Below are positions 17,763 to 27,320 of a stretch of DNA of 30,229 nt, piece after piece. Within the stretch, counting starts at the first letter, position 1; every line of letters starts with the position of its first letter. A program made the translations under genes and the position numbers. Origin of the DNA: Chara braunii (Eukaryota; Streptophyta; Charophyceae; Charales; Characeae); assembly GCA_003427395.1 (NCBI GenBank), contig BFEA01000061.1, positions 2,983,487 to 3,013,715 on the forward strand, given 5' to 3'. Below the pieces are notes generated by a model, which worked only from the letters and a program-made list of their open reading frames with translations, made no database searches and was not told where the DNA came from.

Positions 17763-19804
17763 ATGGTCGACGGCGTGTCACAAGTTGTGGACGCGGCGAC
17801 GACCTCGGCACCGAGCTCCATACCCGTGCCGGCGGACCGGGGTCATCAGCCCCAGGGGGATCTGCACACCCTCCTCACCTCCCTCCTCGCGCCCGTCCAA
17901 GCACAACTGGTGACTCTTGCGCCTCCACAGGTGCATGTGGCGACTCTTGCCGTTGGCATGCGGCAACTCCAAGACGCTACCCGTCCTTCCTCTCCCAACT
18001 CTCTCTCTTCCCCTGGCTCCCAGTTCGGGTCCCCCGTCCTCTAACATGGTGGCCACGGCGGAGCTTCCTCCTCCGCTGCCCCTGACCCGACCATCCTGGT
18101 GACCGTCCACGCTCCTAGAGCAACGGCCGCCAAGGGCCAAGCCCTCCCTCACTCTACGGGCGCAACCGCCCATGTTCCGGTCGCTACGGCCACGGAACCA
18201 CAACCCGCTAACGTGGTCCCAACTTTTCCGAGTGCCCAGCGTCTCCCTCCCTTTCGCACGACCGCCACGCCATGTGGCTCTCCCCCCTATAGGATGCCCC
18301 GCGCCGCACGTGCGTCTACTTCCCCCACTGCTCCTCCTCCTACTCCTCGCTCGATCTCTGTCCGTCGTCTCGAGGACAAGCTTGCCCAGATCCAGGCCGA
18401 CCTTGCCCTCTTACGCCTCCAGCCACCCCTACCCTCACAGGTGGCTACGCCTTCGGGGGCAACCCCTTCTTCCTCTACTCTTCCTTCCATGCAGGCTCGC
18501 TTCCCGCCCTGCACCCTACCCAACCCCATCCTACCTTCTTCCTATTCACTCGGTTGTTGCGACCTCTTCAACCGCAGCTCCCTCGCAGCCTGCCACGGTT
18601 GCCCCCGCCGCTCCCCCATGCGGCCCGGGCGTAAAGTTAGTTGCACCCCTTTCTCCAGGACCTGCGCCGACTTACTCAGTCGTCGCGCAGACCTCTGCTC
18701 CTCGATCCCCTCGCCGCCAAAACGGTGGCGCACCACTTGTCCGCCTGACGGACATTGCCTTGAATGGCTGATACACGTGTCTCGGTGGCTGCAGCTGCCA
18801 CCCGCACGCTCCAGCTCATGGACGCCCCACCCGATACGTGGGTGGCTCACCTCTCCATGTGCCTGCATGACGGTCCTTTCAACGCCTGGAAGGATTTCTA
18901 CGCGCACTCCCTTCGTGAGGGTCCGACCCCGACCTTCTTCAATTTTCAGGCGTTCCTCGAGGATCGCTTCAGAGCCCAACATGACGTCGCTGACGCCTTC
19001 GAGTGTGTCGTCAGCACACGCTGGTCCGGCTCTGGTGGCGTTGTCAGCCTGGACCGCCACATCCAGGTCTTTCGGAACGCCCGTCTCATTTGTGATAGGG
19101 CGTTCCTCCGCAAGGCTTCCCTTATCGACCGTTTTTCGGCTGACCTTCTCTTCGAGTACCGTTTCGAGTTATGGTGGTACGAGTTCACATCGGCCCCGCA
19201 GGCTTATGAGGCCGCCAGGACCCATCAGCGGATGCGAGCCCCCGCTCCCTCCTCCCAGCCTCAGCGTACTGGCTACGCCCCCTCCTCCTCTCACGACACT
19301 TCCCAGCGCCATTCCTCTTTTCGCAGCCGCCCCCACCGTTCCACGCAGCAGGGCCGCCACTGCAGCTTCAGCGTGCTTGAGTATAGTGAGCAGGATGTTG
19401 TTACCCCACTGTCGCCTGAGGGTGACCATAGCGACGACCTCGACCTCTGCGAGGTCGTCCATTACCATCTGGAAGACTCTACCCTCCCTATAGCTGAGCG
19501 TCTCCGGCGCTCCCTCTCCACCCTCTCTCGGGCACACAGCCGCCCTGGTTACGCTGGCGCGTCGCCCCCCGAGGTCCCTCAACAGGATCTCCCTTAGGGC
19601 TTTCTCCCTCCTCGCGCTGTCCTTTCCGCCGAGGAGCGCGCGACCATTTTGGGCCGGCGTGGGTGTTTGCGCTGCCGCCAGGACGGTCATACCTCCTCTC
19701 GGTGCCCTTACACCGTCGCCCTCGACCGCCACTATGCCGACCTTTCCCGCCAGCGTCGTGCTCAGTCCCCCCCTGGGGCCTCGCATCCCCATGGCGCCTC
19801 CTAG
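17763..19804 (+). pseudogene. Ty3/gypsy gag polyprotein, disrupted
   Basis: Gag forms the particle that packages element RNA. Three frames cover it. From an ATG at 17763 the first gives a Ser/Pro/Ala-rich N-terminus, is cut by TAA 18042-18044, then continues to a coiled-coil stretch (RRLEDKLAQIQADLALLRLQ, about 18363-18422). Near 18500-18560 coding moves one base to a frame ending at 18771, then to the frame starting at ATG 18764, which holds the retrotransposon-gag capsid pattern (WVAHLSMCLHDGPFNAWKDF, about 18839-18898). TAG at 19595-19597 cuts this frame; with no shift it continues to a perfect CCHC zinc knuckle (C-x2-C-x4-H-x4-C, 19664-19705: CLRCRQDGHTSSRC) and ends at TAG 19802-19804. 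So two frame changes and two internal stops. The capsid and knuckle order is standard. Confidence 0.8.
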
Positions 19805-19869
19805 CCAAGGTGCAGTGTACACCTGTGCTCTTCTCAGTAGTTGGTTTCCCGACATCTTCGTCGCGGTTC

Positions 19870-20560
19870 GCCCCTCTCGCTACTAGAGCTGAGGTATCGC
19901 AGGACCCGACAGAGTGTACTCAGCCCTCTGTCGCAGTACCGTCTGCGCCTCTGAAGACCACCGTCTCCCTTCCTACCCCTCCGCGACTACCGACGCATCG
20001 AGCCATTCGCTCAGCCCGTTGCAGCGAGCAGCTTGCGACTCGCAAGGACGTTGTGTCCTCTCTTCTGGATTTGAGCATGTTCCAGGCTCATCAGGAGCGA
20101 CTCACCCTCCATGCCGCTGCACTGCGTCGCCTTCTCCCCATCCTCTCTGACCCTGATCCCGATCATTCCAGTACGACAAGGGACCTCCACGAGGGTGTAG
20201 TCAACGTTGTGGGATTCTGCTTCTGAGGGCGACTCCATTCACCCGCGTGTGGTGAAGGAAGCACGCTTACCTACGATAGGGTCTCCGACTCCCATCTCTG
20301 TCACCCTCGAAGATGACAAGACCTAACGCTTTTTCGATCAGACGGTCACCAACCTGCCTTTGTTCCTCACTCTGGAGCGGACTGATCGTCCCCCGACGTC
20401 TCGTCACCACCATTCCTCTACACATTTCGATGTGATGGGGACGGGGTACGATTTCATTCTCGGTACTTCGTGGTCTCGTAGGTTTCGTAGCACCGAGGCC
20501 GATTGGGCGACCAACACTCTCGTTCTCAGACAGAAGTGTGAACAAACGTATCGTGTACGT
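19870..20560 (+). pseudogene. Ty3/gypsy linker and aspartic protease, disrupted
   Basis: A linker with a helical segment (MFQAHQERLTLHAAALRRLL) occupies a frame ending at TGA 20224-20226. A second frame then carries the retropepsin: the expected active-site triad Asp-Ser/Thr-Gly appears as Asp-Ser-Ala (GAT 20213, TCT, GCT 20219-20221), and the later flap/C-terminal signature appears as FDVMGTGYDFILGTSW (from about 20429), matching the hydrophobic-G-x-D-x-I-L-G-x-x-W pattern of Ty3 proteases. TAA at 20324-20326 interrupts it. The protease normally cleaves gag-pol into mature proteins; the Gly to Ala change plus the stop argue that it is inactive. It is fused in frame to the reverse transcriptase downstream. 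Confidence 0.65.
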
Positions 20561-21745
20561 TTTATAGGTACCACTGCGACACCACGCCCCGATCCTCCTC
20601 CCCCGGAGCCTTCTGTACCCACACCATCTCACACTATCACTGTCACCTTGCCTCGGGAGTTTGCCCACTTCATCCGACAGGACGACGTCACCTTCTTTAC
20701 GATGAACGTTACGGATCTCTTGCAATATGATTCACCCTGTCCAGATCCCGAGCTCATCTCCCTGGAGCTAGATCCTCCTTCTATCTCCATGGCTTTCATC
20801 TCTACTTCCCTCCCTCCGCCGTCCGTTGAGTCCGCCTCGTCGTCTCGCGCAGACGCTGACGCTGAGGAACTCGCACGCTATACAGCCGACCTGGAGCCCG
20901 CAATTCGTAACCTCATTCGAGAGTACCACGACGTTTTCCCATCGTCGTTCTCGTATGCCGGCATCCCGCTGATGCGCGACGTTGAGCATTCCATCCAGCT
21001 TGTGCCTAATTATTGTGTTCACCACCAGGCACCCTACAGACTCTCGATCCCCGAGGCCACCGAACTCGAGTGTCATCTTGAGGAGCTTCTGAGACTGGGT
21101 TTCATTAAACCCAGCAACTCCTCGTGGGGTGCACTCGCCCTCTTTGCTCGCAAAGCGGATGAAACTCTTCGTCTCTACATCAATTATCGCGGTCTCAACC
21201 GCGGCGAAGAACAGCTACATCATGCCTCGTTCCGTCGAGCTGTTCGACCACTTAGTAGGCAACCGCTTTTTAACGAAGATTGATCTTCGTAGCGGTTACC
21301 ATTAAATCCGCGTCGCTGCACAGGACCAACCGAAGACAGCGTTCCAATCGCATTTTGGCCACTAAGAGTTTACGGTGATGTCATTTGGCCTCACCAATGC
21401 ACATGCTAGGTTGCTACCTTCCAAACGACGATGAACAATATCTTAAGTGACATCCTGGAGCAGTACATTTTCGTCTACCTCGACAATATCATAGTCTATA
21501 ATCGTACCCTTGAGAATCATCTCATACACCTCTGCGACGTACTTAACCGCTTGCGCAGACATGGCTTCTACGCCAAGCTGAGCAAGTGTCGCTTTGCTCA
21601 TCACAAAGTGAATTTCTTATGACACTACGTGTCTGACCAGGGTCTCCACATGGACGACGCGAAGATCACTGTTATTGCGGAGTAGACTGTTCCCACATCC
21701 GCCAAGCAGCTTCGCAGTTTCCTAGGCCTTGCTAATTACTAAAAT
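20561..21745 (+). pseudogene. Ty3/gypsy reverse transcriptase, disrupted and with altered active site
   Basis: The RT opens with the hallmark ELECHLEELLRLGFIKPSNS (about 21064-21120), WGALALFARKAD, and LYINYRGLNR (equivalent to R-x-x-I-D-Y-R-x-L-N; here the Asp is Asn). At about 21200-21207 the frame changes, giving NSYIMPR and FLTKIDLRSGYH (the first catalytic Asp in KIDL is present). TAA 21303-21305 and TAA 21363-21365 follow, then FTVMSFGLTNA. A second frame change near 21390-21430 leads to the catalytic box, which reads YLDN (21476-21487) instead of YLDD, followed by CRF..HKVNFL, TGA 21620-21622, TAG 21683-21685, LRSFLGLANY and TAA 21740-21742. The lost second Asp of the YXDD box alone would abolish polymerase activity. 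Confidence 0.9.
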
Positions 21746-22560
21746 AATTTCATCCACGGATACGCTAGGTATCCGTGCATCCTTACCTCTACCCTCCTTC
21801 GAAAGAACCAGCTCTGGGTTTGGACACTACTCCACGAGGACGCCTTCCGCGCCCTCAAAAAGACGGTGACATGTGCATCGGTTCTCCACCTACCCGATTT
21901 TGATCGCCCTTTTATCCTTACCAACGATGCATCACACTTTGTTATAGGAGCAGTGCTTTCTCATATTTTCCCCCCCTCTCCTGATTCCTCTCATCCTCGC
22001 ATCCATCACTTCTCACCTCCTACCCCTACCACTGCTTCCCGCCTGATGCCTACTCGTCCAGCTATTGACGAGCCTTTTATTGACTATTATCCTACCATCG
22101 CCGATGACGGCACTGTCGAGTCTCGCTCAGGTGATTGTCCGATAGCCTTTTACTCCCGCTAGCTTCTGCCCGCCGAGATAAACGACACTGCTCATGAACG
22201 TCAGGTTCTCGCATTATTTTATGTCACTCGACACTGGCGTCATAACCTGCACGGAGCACCATTCACGATGCGCACGGACAACTCTGTTGTCCAGGCTTTT
22301 CTGACAAAGTTGAAGCTCACTCCTCCAGAGGCTCGCTGGTGGTGTGACCTATTCAATATTAGTTTCATTACTGAGCACATCAAGGGTGAGACTAATCGGA
22401 TCGCAGATGCCTTATCCTGGCGCCATAACCATGATCTGGAGCAGATGCAGCTTGCTGCTATCTCAGTCACCACCGTTCACCACTCAGTGATCGACGAGTT
22501 TCGCACTCAGTACCGCCACTGCCCCGACTATCGCGACACCCCATGCAACCCTTCGGAGTG
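21746..22560 (+). pseudogene. Ty3/gypsy RNase H domain, with an unusually long internal insertion
   Basis: Same frame as the end of RT. The domain starts with VLHLPDFDRPFILTNDASHF (about 21878-21937); the catalytic Asp in NDAS is kept. After GAVLSH about 60 residues rich in Pro, Ser, Thr and Asp precede PIAFYSR, where related elements usually have 15-20. TAG 22160-22162 interrupts SR-LLPAE. Then follow HERQVLALFYVTRHWRHNL, MRTDNSVVQAF and the connection motif HIKGETNRIADALS (the usual K-x-x-N-x-x-A-D-A-L-S). The domain degrades the RNA of RNA/DNA hybrids during element replication. Besides the stop, its motifs are well preserved. Confidence 0.85.
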
Positions 22561-23434
22561 GCAAGACCGTCCCGAACTAATCTCTCGGGGACAACGGTCT
22601 TGTGTACTGGCACGGTTCACAGAGCACCAGAGAGCCCCGTGTTTGTGTTCCCTCCACTGGACAGCTACGTGTTCGGGCAGTAGCACAGTTTCATGACCAG
22701 GCTGTCGCCGATCATATGGGCTTCCACAAGACGTTGGCTCGTGTGAGCCGCCCGTACGTTTGACCGAAGCGCAAGAACTTTGTGAAGGACTATGTCGCAG
22801 GATCTCCCACCTGTCAGGAGGTGAATAGTGCGAACCACCTGCCTTATGGTTTGATCCAACCTCTTCCTATCCCTGAGGGTTGTTGGCATCTCGATGGACT
22901 TTATCTGTCATCTTCGTCCTCCTACCCCCCGCAGTCATGATGCTATCTTGGTTCTCGTCAACCGCTTCACGAAGCACGCACACTTTGTTTCATGCCACTA
23001 TGCCATCAGTCCACGTGAGGTCCCCGACATCGTGTTTGACCGACTCGTGCGTGACCATGGCTTACCTCTGAGCATCATATCTGACCATGCCCCGCACTTT
23101 ACCAGCCAATTTTGGCGACGACACTACGAGGTGTACGGCACCCCGCTCTGCTTCTCCTCGTCTTACCATCGTCAGACTGATGGTCAGACCGAGGTCACAA
23201 ACAAGACTGTCGGAGATATTCTCCGAAAGATTATTTGTAACAACCAGCAGTGGGATCTTCATCTTGCCCATGCGGAGAAAGCCTTCAACCACGTCGTCTC
23301 GCAGCCACAGGGATGTCGCCTTACTATTTCGACCTCGGCTATCACCCTCGTGTTCTCGCAGACTTCCTTCGACCGTCACAAATGCACCCCGACACGAGTT
23401 GTCTCGCGCTAGATAACGTGCGAATCGATCAAGG
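22561..23434 (+). pseudogene. Ty3/gypsy integrase (HHCC and DDE domains), disrupted
   Basis: A frame change at about 22587-22590 starts the zinc-binding region: His 22692-22694, His 22713-22715, KTLARVSRPYV, TGA 22761-22763, then DYVAGSPTC, where the first Cys of the usual C-P-T-C is Ser (22803-22805). Near 22880 the frame changes again into the catalytic core from MDFI: Asp 22897-22899, Asp 23083-23085 (in SDHAPHFTSQFW) and Glu 23191-23193 (in QTDGQTEVTNK), i.e. an intact D, D-35-E triad. A further change near 23310 leads to GMSPYYFDLGYHPR, the standard element-specific C-terminal landmark. The core triad is intact although the N-terminal zinc site and the frame are not. Confidence 0.88.
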
Positions 23435-24012
23435 ATGGATCATCCATTCAAAGTCGGTGATGATGTGTTTGTCGACGCCCGCCACTTACAGCTCGAACCA
23501 GACACGCTTCGCAAGTTCCGGTGTCGCTTTTTTGGCCCATGCTCCATTCTTCAGGCCGTCGGTTCTGGTACGGCATCTAGCCCGTTCAGCTTCCCTGTGA
23601 AGCTGCCCGACTACCTTCGCCAGGCTCGTGTACACGATGTCTACCATGTCTCGTTACTGCGTTCCTACCGCAGGCCGTCCAAGCGTTTCGCTGGACGACC
23701 ATACGAGCGCCCTCTACCCATCGTGGTGGACGGTCACGAGGAGTTCCTCATTTCAGACATTAGTGGTCGCCGAGTCACCGACGACAACCCTCCTCACGTC
23801 GAGTATTTCGTACGTTGGAAGGGTAACTTGATGAGGAGGCTACTTGGGAGCCCCTCGAGCACTTGCAGCACGCTCGCATGTTCGTGTGTGCCTATGACCG
23901 TGCTCATCGTGCTGGGTTGACTGCTTCTCCTCAGCCCACTGACCCTCTTCCTTCTCCCTCGGCTAAGGAGACCGCTGAATTCGCGCCTGCTCCATCTGAG
24001 GCAGACCTTTAG
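23435..24012 (+). pseudogene. Integrase C-terminus with chromodomain
   Basis: The frame from 23435 (frame change near 23430) carries the integrase C-terminal beta-barrel: FKVGDDVFVDARHL, then KFRCRFFGPCSIL, FPVKLPDYL and HDVYHVSLLRSY. A chromodomain follows: GHEEFLISDISGRR and VEYFVRWKG; a single-base frame change at about 23826 separates it from its last element, EEATWEPLEHLQHA, in a frame that ends at TAG 24010-24012. Aromatic residues of the methyl-lysine cage region (Tyr/Phe/Trp in VEYFVRWKG) are visible. A chromodomain after integrase places the element among the chromoviruses, which use it to target heterochromatin. After the domain comes a Pro/Ser/Thr-rich tail of about 40 residues. 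Confidence 0.85.
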
Positions 24013-25069
24013 CAGTAGTCGGATGCTTCTGAGCGTTCACAACCCACTCATCGCCGTCATGCCCTATACGACGATTGACTCCGACTTATCTTTCCACGTC
24101 TTTGACTTCTCAGTACTTCATCCACTCCAGTTTTACTACTTCATCTCGTCGACGTTGAGGCTCTTCCTCAACGGCATTTTGGACTTCTCATCATGGACGT
24201 CATCAGCAGCTTCATGGCCTTCGTCACGATCAGCTCTGCTTACTTCAGACGGCGTCACTCTCTTGCCACCTTTCCCTGTACAGTACCCTGGTTGTGTCGC
24301 ATGATGGTCTCCCTTCGCCGGGTTCCTCTTAGTTGAGCTCTCCCTTGGTATACTCATAGGCATTGGGACCTTAGAGTTGCCCTGGTTTCCCAACTTACGG
24401 ATCTAGCTCCGACTTTCCTCACTTTAGGAGTCATTTGCATGATTTCCTTACCCATCACTTTTTCTTCCCTTTGTCGGCCCTCCCGCCCTAGTTAGGCGGC
24501 CTTGCATGCTTCATCTAGGTGCGCCCAGTGTACCAGGCTCCCTAATTCCCTTGCATGGTCGACCCTACATAGCGGTCACCCCTTTAGTCAAGCATTGTCC
24601 GCCCTGATGGTCTATCTGTTAGGGTCATTGGTTTTGTTCGCTCCCAGTTCCCTACCCTCATTGAGCCTAATGACATTTGTTTCCCTGCCATTATGTGTGG
24701 ATGCCCTTAGGAGTCTATCGACTCCTAGGCTGCATTTGCCACCCTCAGAGACCATCCCACCTTGTGGTTTGCGACACACTCCTCCTGTGACATATAGTTG
24801 TCTTGTTATTGTTTTGTTGCTCTCAGACTAAGGCCTTTGCCTCCAACATTCTAGGATTTAGTTGTCATTACTTTCTGCTTTCCTATGACATGTATACTAG
24901 TTAGTTGTTTTTGCTTTCACTAAGGCTGTTAGTTGTCACATTGCTGCTTTTGTGACATTTTCTATCCTAGGTTGCATCGCATGGACTCAACATGGAGCTT
25001 GCTCCACATCCTAGACTACTCGGGTTTTCTTTTCTTTGGTAGAGTTCCGCTTCTTGGCAGAAGCGTGTT
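24013..25069 (+). other. Probable 3' untranslated region of the gypsy element
   Basis: No coding motif. It continues the C/T-rich plus-strand bias of the element. It spans the interval between the pol end and the second LTR copy. I could not find a purine tract directly before 25070. Confidence 0.4.
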
Positions 25070-25411
25070 TGTATCTCTATGATCCATCACAGGCCGAGGA
25101 TCGTGTAGCGGACCTCTGGTTGGCCTGTGAGACAAGCCCCTTGGCCTGTTCTCACAGGCCCGTATTGTATTCAGGGTAGTCCAGTCCAGGTAGGTACCTC
25201 TGTCGGTACCAGCCAGTTCAGTCCAGTCCAGTCAGTCAGCTGGGGTATACCCCAGCCATAGTTTGAACTTTGGGACATTCTGCATTCGCACAGTTTGGAG
25301 TACGTGCGCCGGAGTCTGCATGGGAGTTGCGTTGTGTCATCTTGCTACGCCCTCATCCTCCATCTCCATTTCTATCCCAGGCGGAGCACCAGACGTAGTG
25401 GGTCCGCCACA
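25070..25411 (+). mobile_element. Long terminal repeat, copy B (uninterrupted)
   Basis: About 342 bp, in the same orientation as copy A (6959-7882). It contains the conserved hairpin GGCCTGTGAGA/TCTCACAGGCC (25122-25132 and 25150-25160), the palindrome CTGGGGTATACCCCAG (25240-25255), repeated GTCCA, and the end GTGGGTCCGCCACA. No primer-binding site follows it, so it is a 3' LTR or a solo LTR. No matching 5-bp target duplication was seen directly around it. It supplies the unoccupied version of the retroposon target site seen split in copy A. Confidence 0.75.
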
Positions 25412-25463
25412 GAGAAAAAGCGGGATGTGCTCTCCATTTACTGGTCTGGGGAGGACTGACTCC

Positions 25464-25488
25464 TTTTTTTTTTTTTTTTTTTTTTTTT
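25464..25488 (-). repeat. Poly(T) run of 25 (3' tail of a possible minus-strand retroposon)
   Basis: T25 followed by AAGCCCAGGG. It resembles the tail at 7217-7261, but the sequence beyond is different and I found no flanking duplication. Confidence 0.5.
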
Positions 25489-25874
25489 AAGCCCAGGGTG
25501 TTGTAGAGGCCAATGACCAGACTCGCAGTGATTGTTGGTAGCGGCAGCCAATGATTGTCCTGACAAGATATGCCACCTACCCTACCCATCCCCATGTTAA
25601 TACTCTCAGAGCACCCCCTGTCCCTACTATCCTACGTCAGTGTGACCAGCACTCAGTACCATCACCCTACCTGGCCGTATCGAAGGCATCTTGGACCAGA
25701 CAACCCTAATGGAAGCAGAAGCGGACAAACCTTGCCGTACGGGAACTTCGGATGCCAGGCTCATGCAATCTTCCACAGTCCCAATTGAGAGAGTCTACCC
25801 AGCAGGATTACCTAAGCAAGATTTTGGAAAGCTGGATCCTCGTAGAATAGTCCTCAGCGAGAGCGCGGACTGAA

Positions 25875-25930
25875 GGATAGAACGCAGCCTGTTCGGAATA
25901 GTGGATAGGTCGCAGTCTGTTCGGAATTTT
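25875..25930 (+). repeat. 28-bp tandem duplication
   Basis: Two adjacent 28-bp copies starting GGATAG and sharing CGCAGYCTGTTCGGAAT; 23 of 28 positions match. Confidence 0.8.
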
Positions 25931-26204
25931 CTGTCCTAGATCCCACAGAAAAGACTCCATAGCTGCCGTTGTATTGAACACGGTGATTGGCCTTCGTGCA
26001 TTGACTTTGAGTCAACGCATATGGAATCAAGCGGAGACGGGTCCCTGTGAGGGCAAAGTGTGCGTACGAAGCTGCGGAATGTGGAGAGATGAAATTATCA
26101 ACACAGTGACACAGCCCAGTCATCAACAAGGTGCTTCTTCACAAAGGTTATATAATCAAAGCAAAGGAAGGACGGTATAATCGATGATGATTGGTCCAGA
26201 TATG

Positions 26205-26278
26205 AACAATGGCATGTCGTTGACCGCAACAGTTTTCACATCAACAATGGCATGTCGTTGACCGCAACAGTTTTCACA
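26205..26278 (+). repeat. Perfect 36-bp duplication, period 38
   Basis: AACAATGGCATGTCGTTGAC at 26205 and at 26243, with identity continuing through TTTTCACA; only TC separates the copies. Zero differences implies a recent event or an assembly artefact. Confidence 0.9.
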
Positions 26279-26639
26279 AGAGTAAGAAGATATAGCTATT
26301 GTAGGATTGATTACGCCTTTTTGACCTTTGCACATTGATTGTGAACCACCTCAAATAAAATCAGAGGGAGATAGATCCCTTGAAGTCAAGTTGTGAGTCT
26401 GAGGGTGTGAAAAGAGGTTCATAGGTAGCATCAAAAAAACGGAATTGCCCTAATGGCAATGCCACTAGACTGGTATAGTTGTGTGTTTACTTCCAATATT
26501 CACAGTTAGTCTGAGATATCAATAGGGAGGAATTAGGTTTCCTCCTATTATTGTTGTCTCTAGAATTTCATTCTCTGAGGTAGGGTTATAAAGTTGGCTT
26601 ACCTGGCAAGTCATTACTGAAATAGAGAAAATACTAATA

Positions 26640-27020
26640 GTAGTCAGACGACATCAACTGGTGGCCTTACTAAAAGAGGAAACATGAGAAGAGCAGATGA
26701 ATAGGGGAGAAAAGAAGCGTAAAAGGTTATTCTAGCTGCGGAAGAAGAAACTTCTTTCGTGACAATCAAACTACCAAGGCGGAAATCAAGCACAGGTAAA
26801 AGAGAAAGAAGTGAGAAGAAGGGGAGAACAAGTGGGGGAACAGATGAACAGCAAGGATAAGTGAGAAGACGGGGATAAAGCAAGAGGATTGGAAGAGGTA
26901 AGAAGGCGGGAAGAGAAATAGTATGCGATCGCAAATGGCAAGAGGGTGAGAGGAGGAGGGAGGAGGGAGGAACAATAAGGAAAAGGAGGAAGATGACGAG
27001 AAAAAAAGAAGATCAATTGT
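26640..27020 (+). repeat. Purine-rich tract, about 380 bp
   Basis: A/G-dominated plus strand (GAGGAGGGAGGAGGGAGG near 26951-26970). It precedes the LINE ORF1 and may be part of its 5' untranslated region or promoter. Minus-strand frames through it are Ser/Leu/Pro low-complexity and not genes. Confidence 0.6.
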
Positions 27021-27320
27021 GGAAGGAGATATAAGTCGTTGCACTCAGTCAGGAGTACTGGACAGCACCTGTGTGGAAAGCTGAGATAATTATCCTCATC
27101 GACAAAAGCTGGAAGTACTCAAACGGGAGGTACGTCATCATCGTTTGTTCCCAATTCCTTTTGACTTCCTACTACAGAGTATCGCCATCTGGTTTCTGCC
27201 CAAATTATTAATTATTGAATTGATTAAAAACAAATTTAAAAATTTTGATTAAATATAAATAATAAAGAAGTAACTGGAGTAATATTCAGAGACAGAAGAA
27301 GGGAAGAGGCTCCGGAAAAG

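Noticed and set aside
18099-19493. 464-codon plus-strand open frame, the longest in the window
   Set aside because: Its first part (to about 18540) is genuine gag N-terminus, but the second half overlaps the capsid frame starting at 18764, which carries the recognisable gag motif. The overlapping half is a composition-driven shadow.
19169-19855. 228-codon minus-strand frame
   Set aside because: Antisense shadow of the gag capsid and zinc-knuckle region.
17763-22162. Reassigned UAA/UAG codons (as in some ulvophyte green algae), since most in-frame stops are UAR
   Set aside because: UAR also occurs where the family consensus is Tyr or Trp, UGA stops occur too, and frameshifts are common. Decay explains all of it. 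The LINE and gypsy segments are not host genes.
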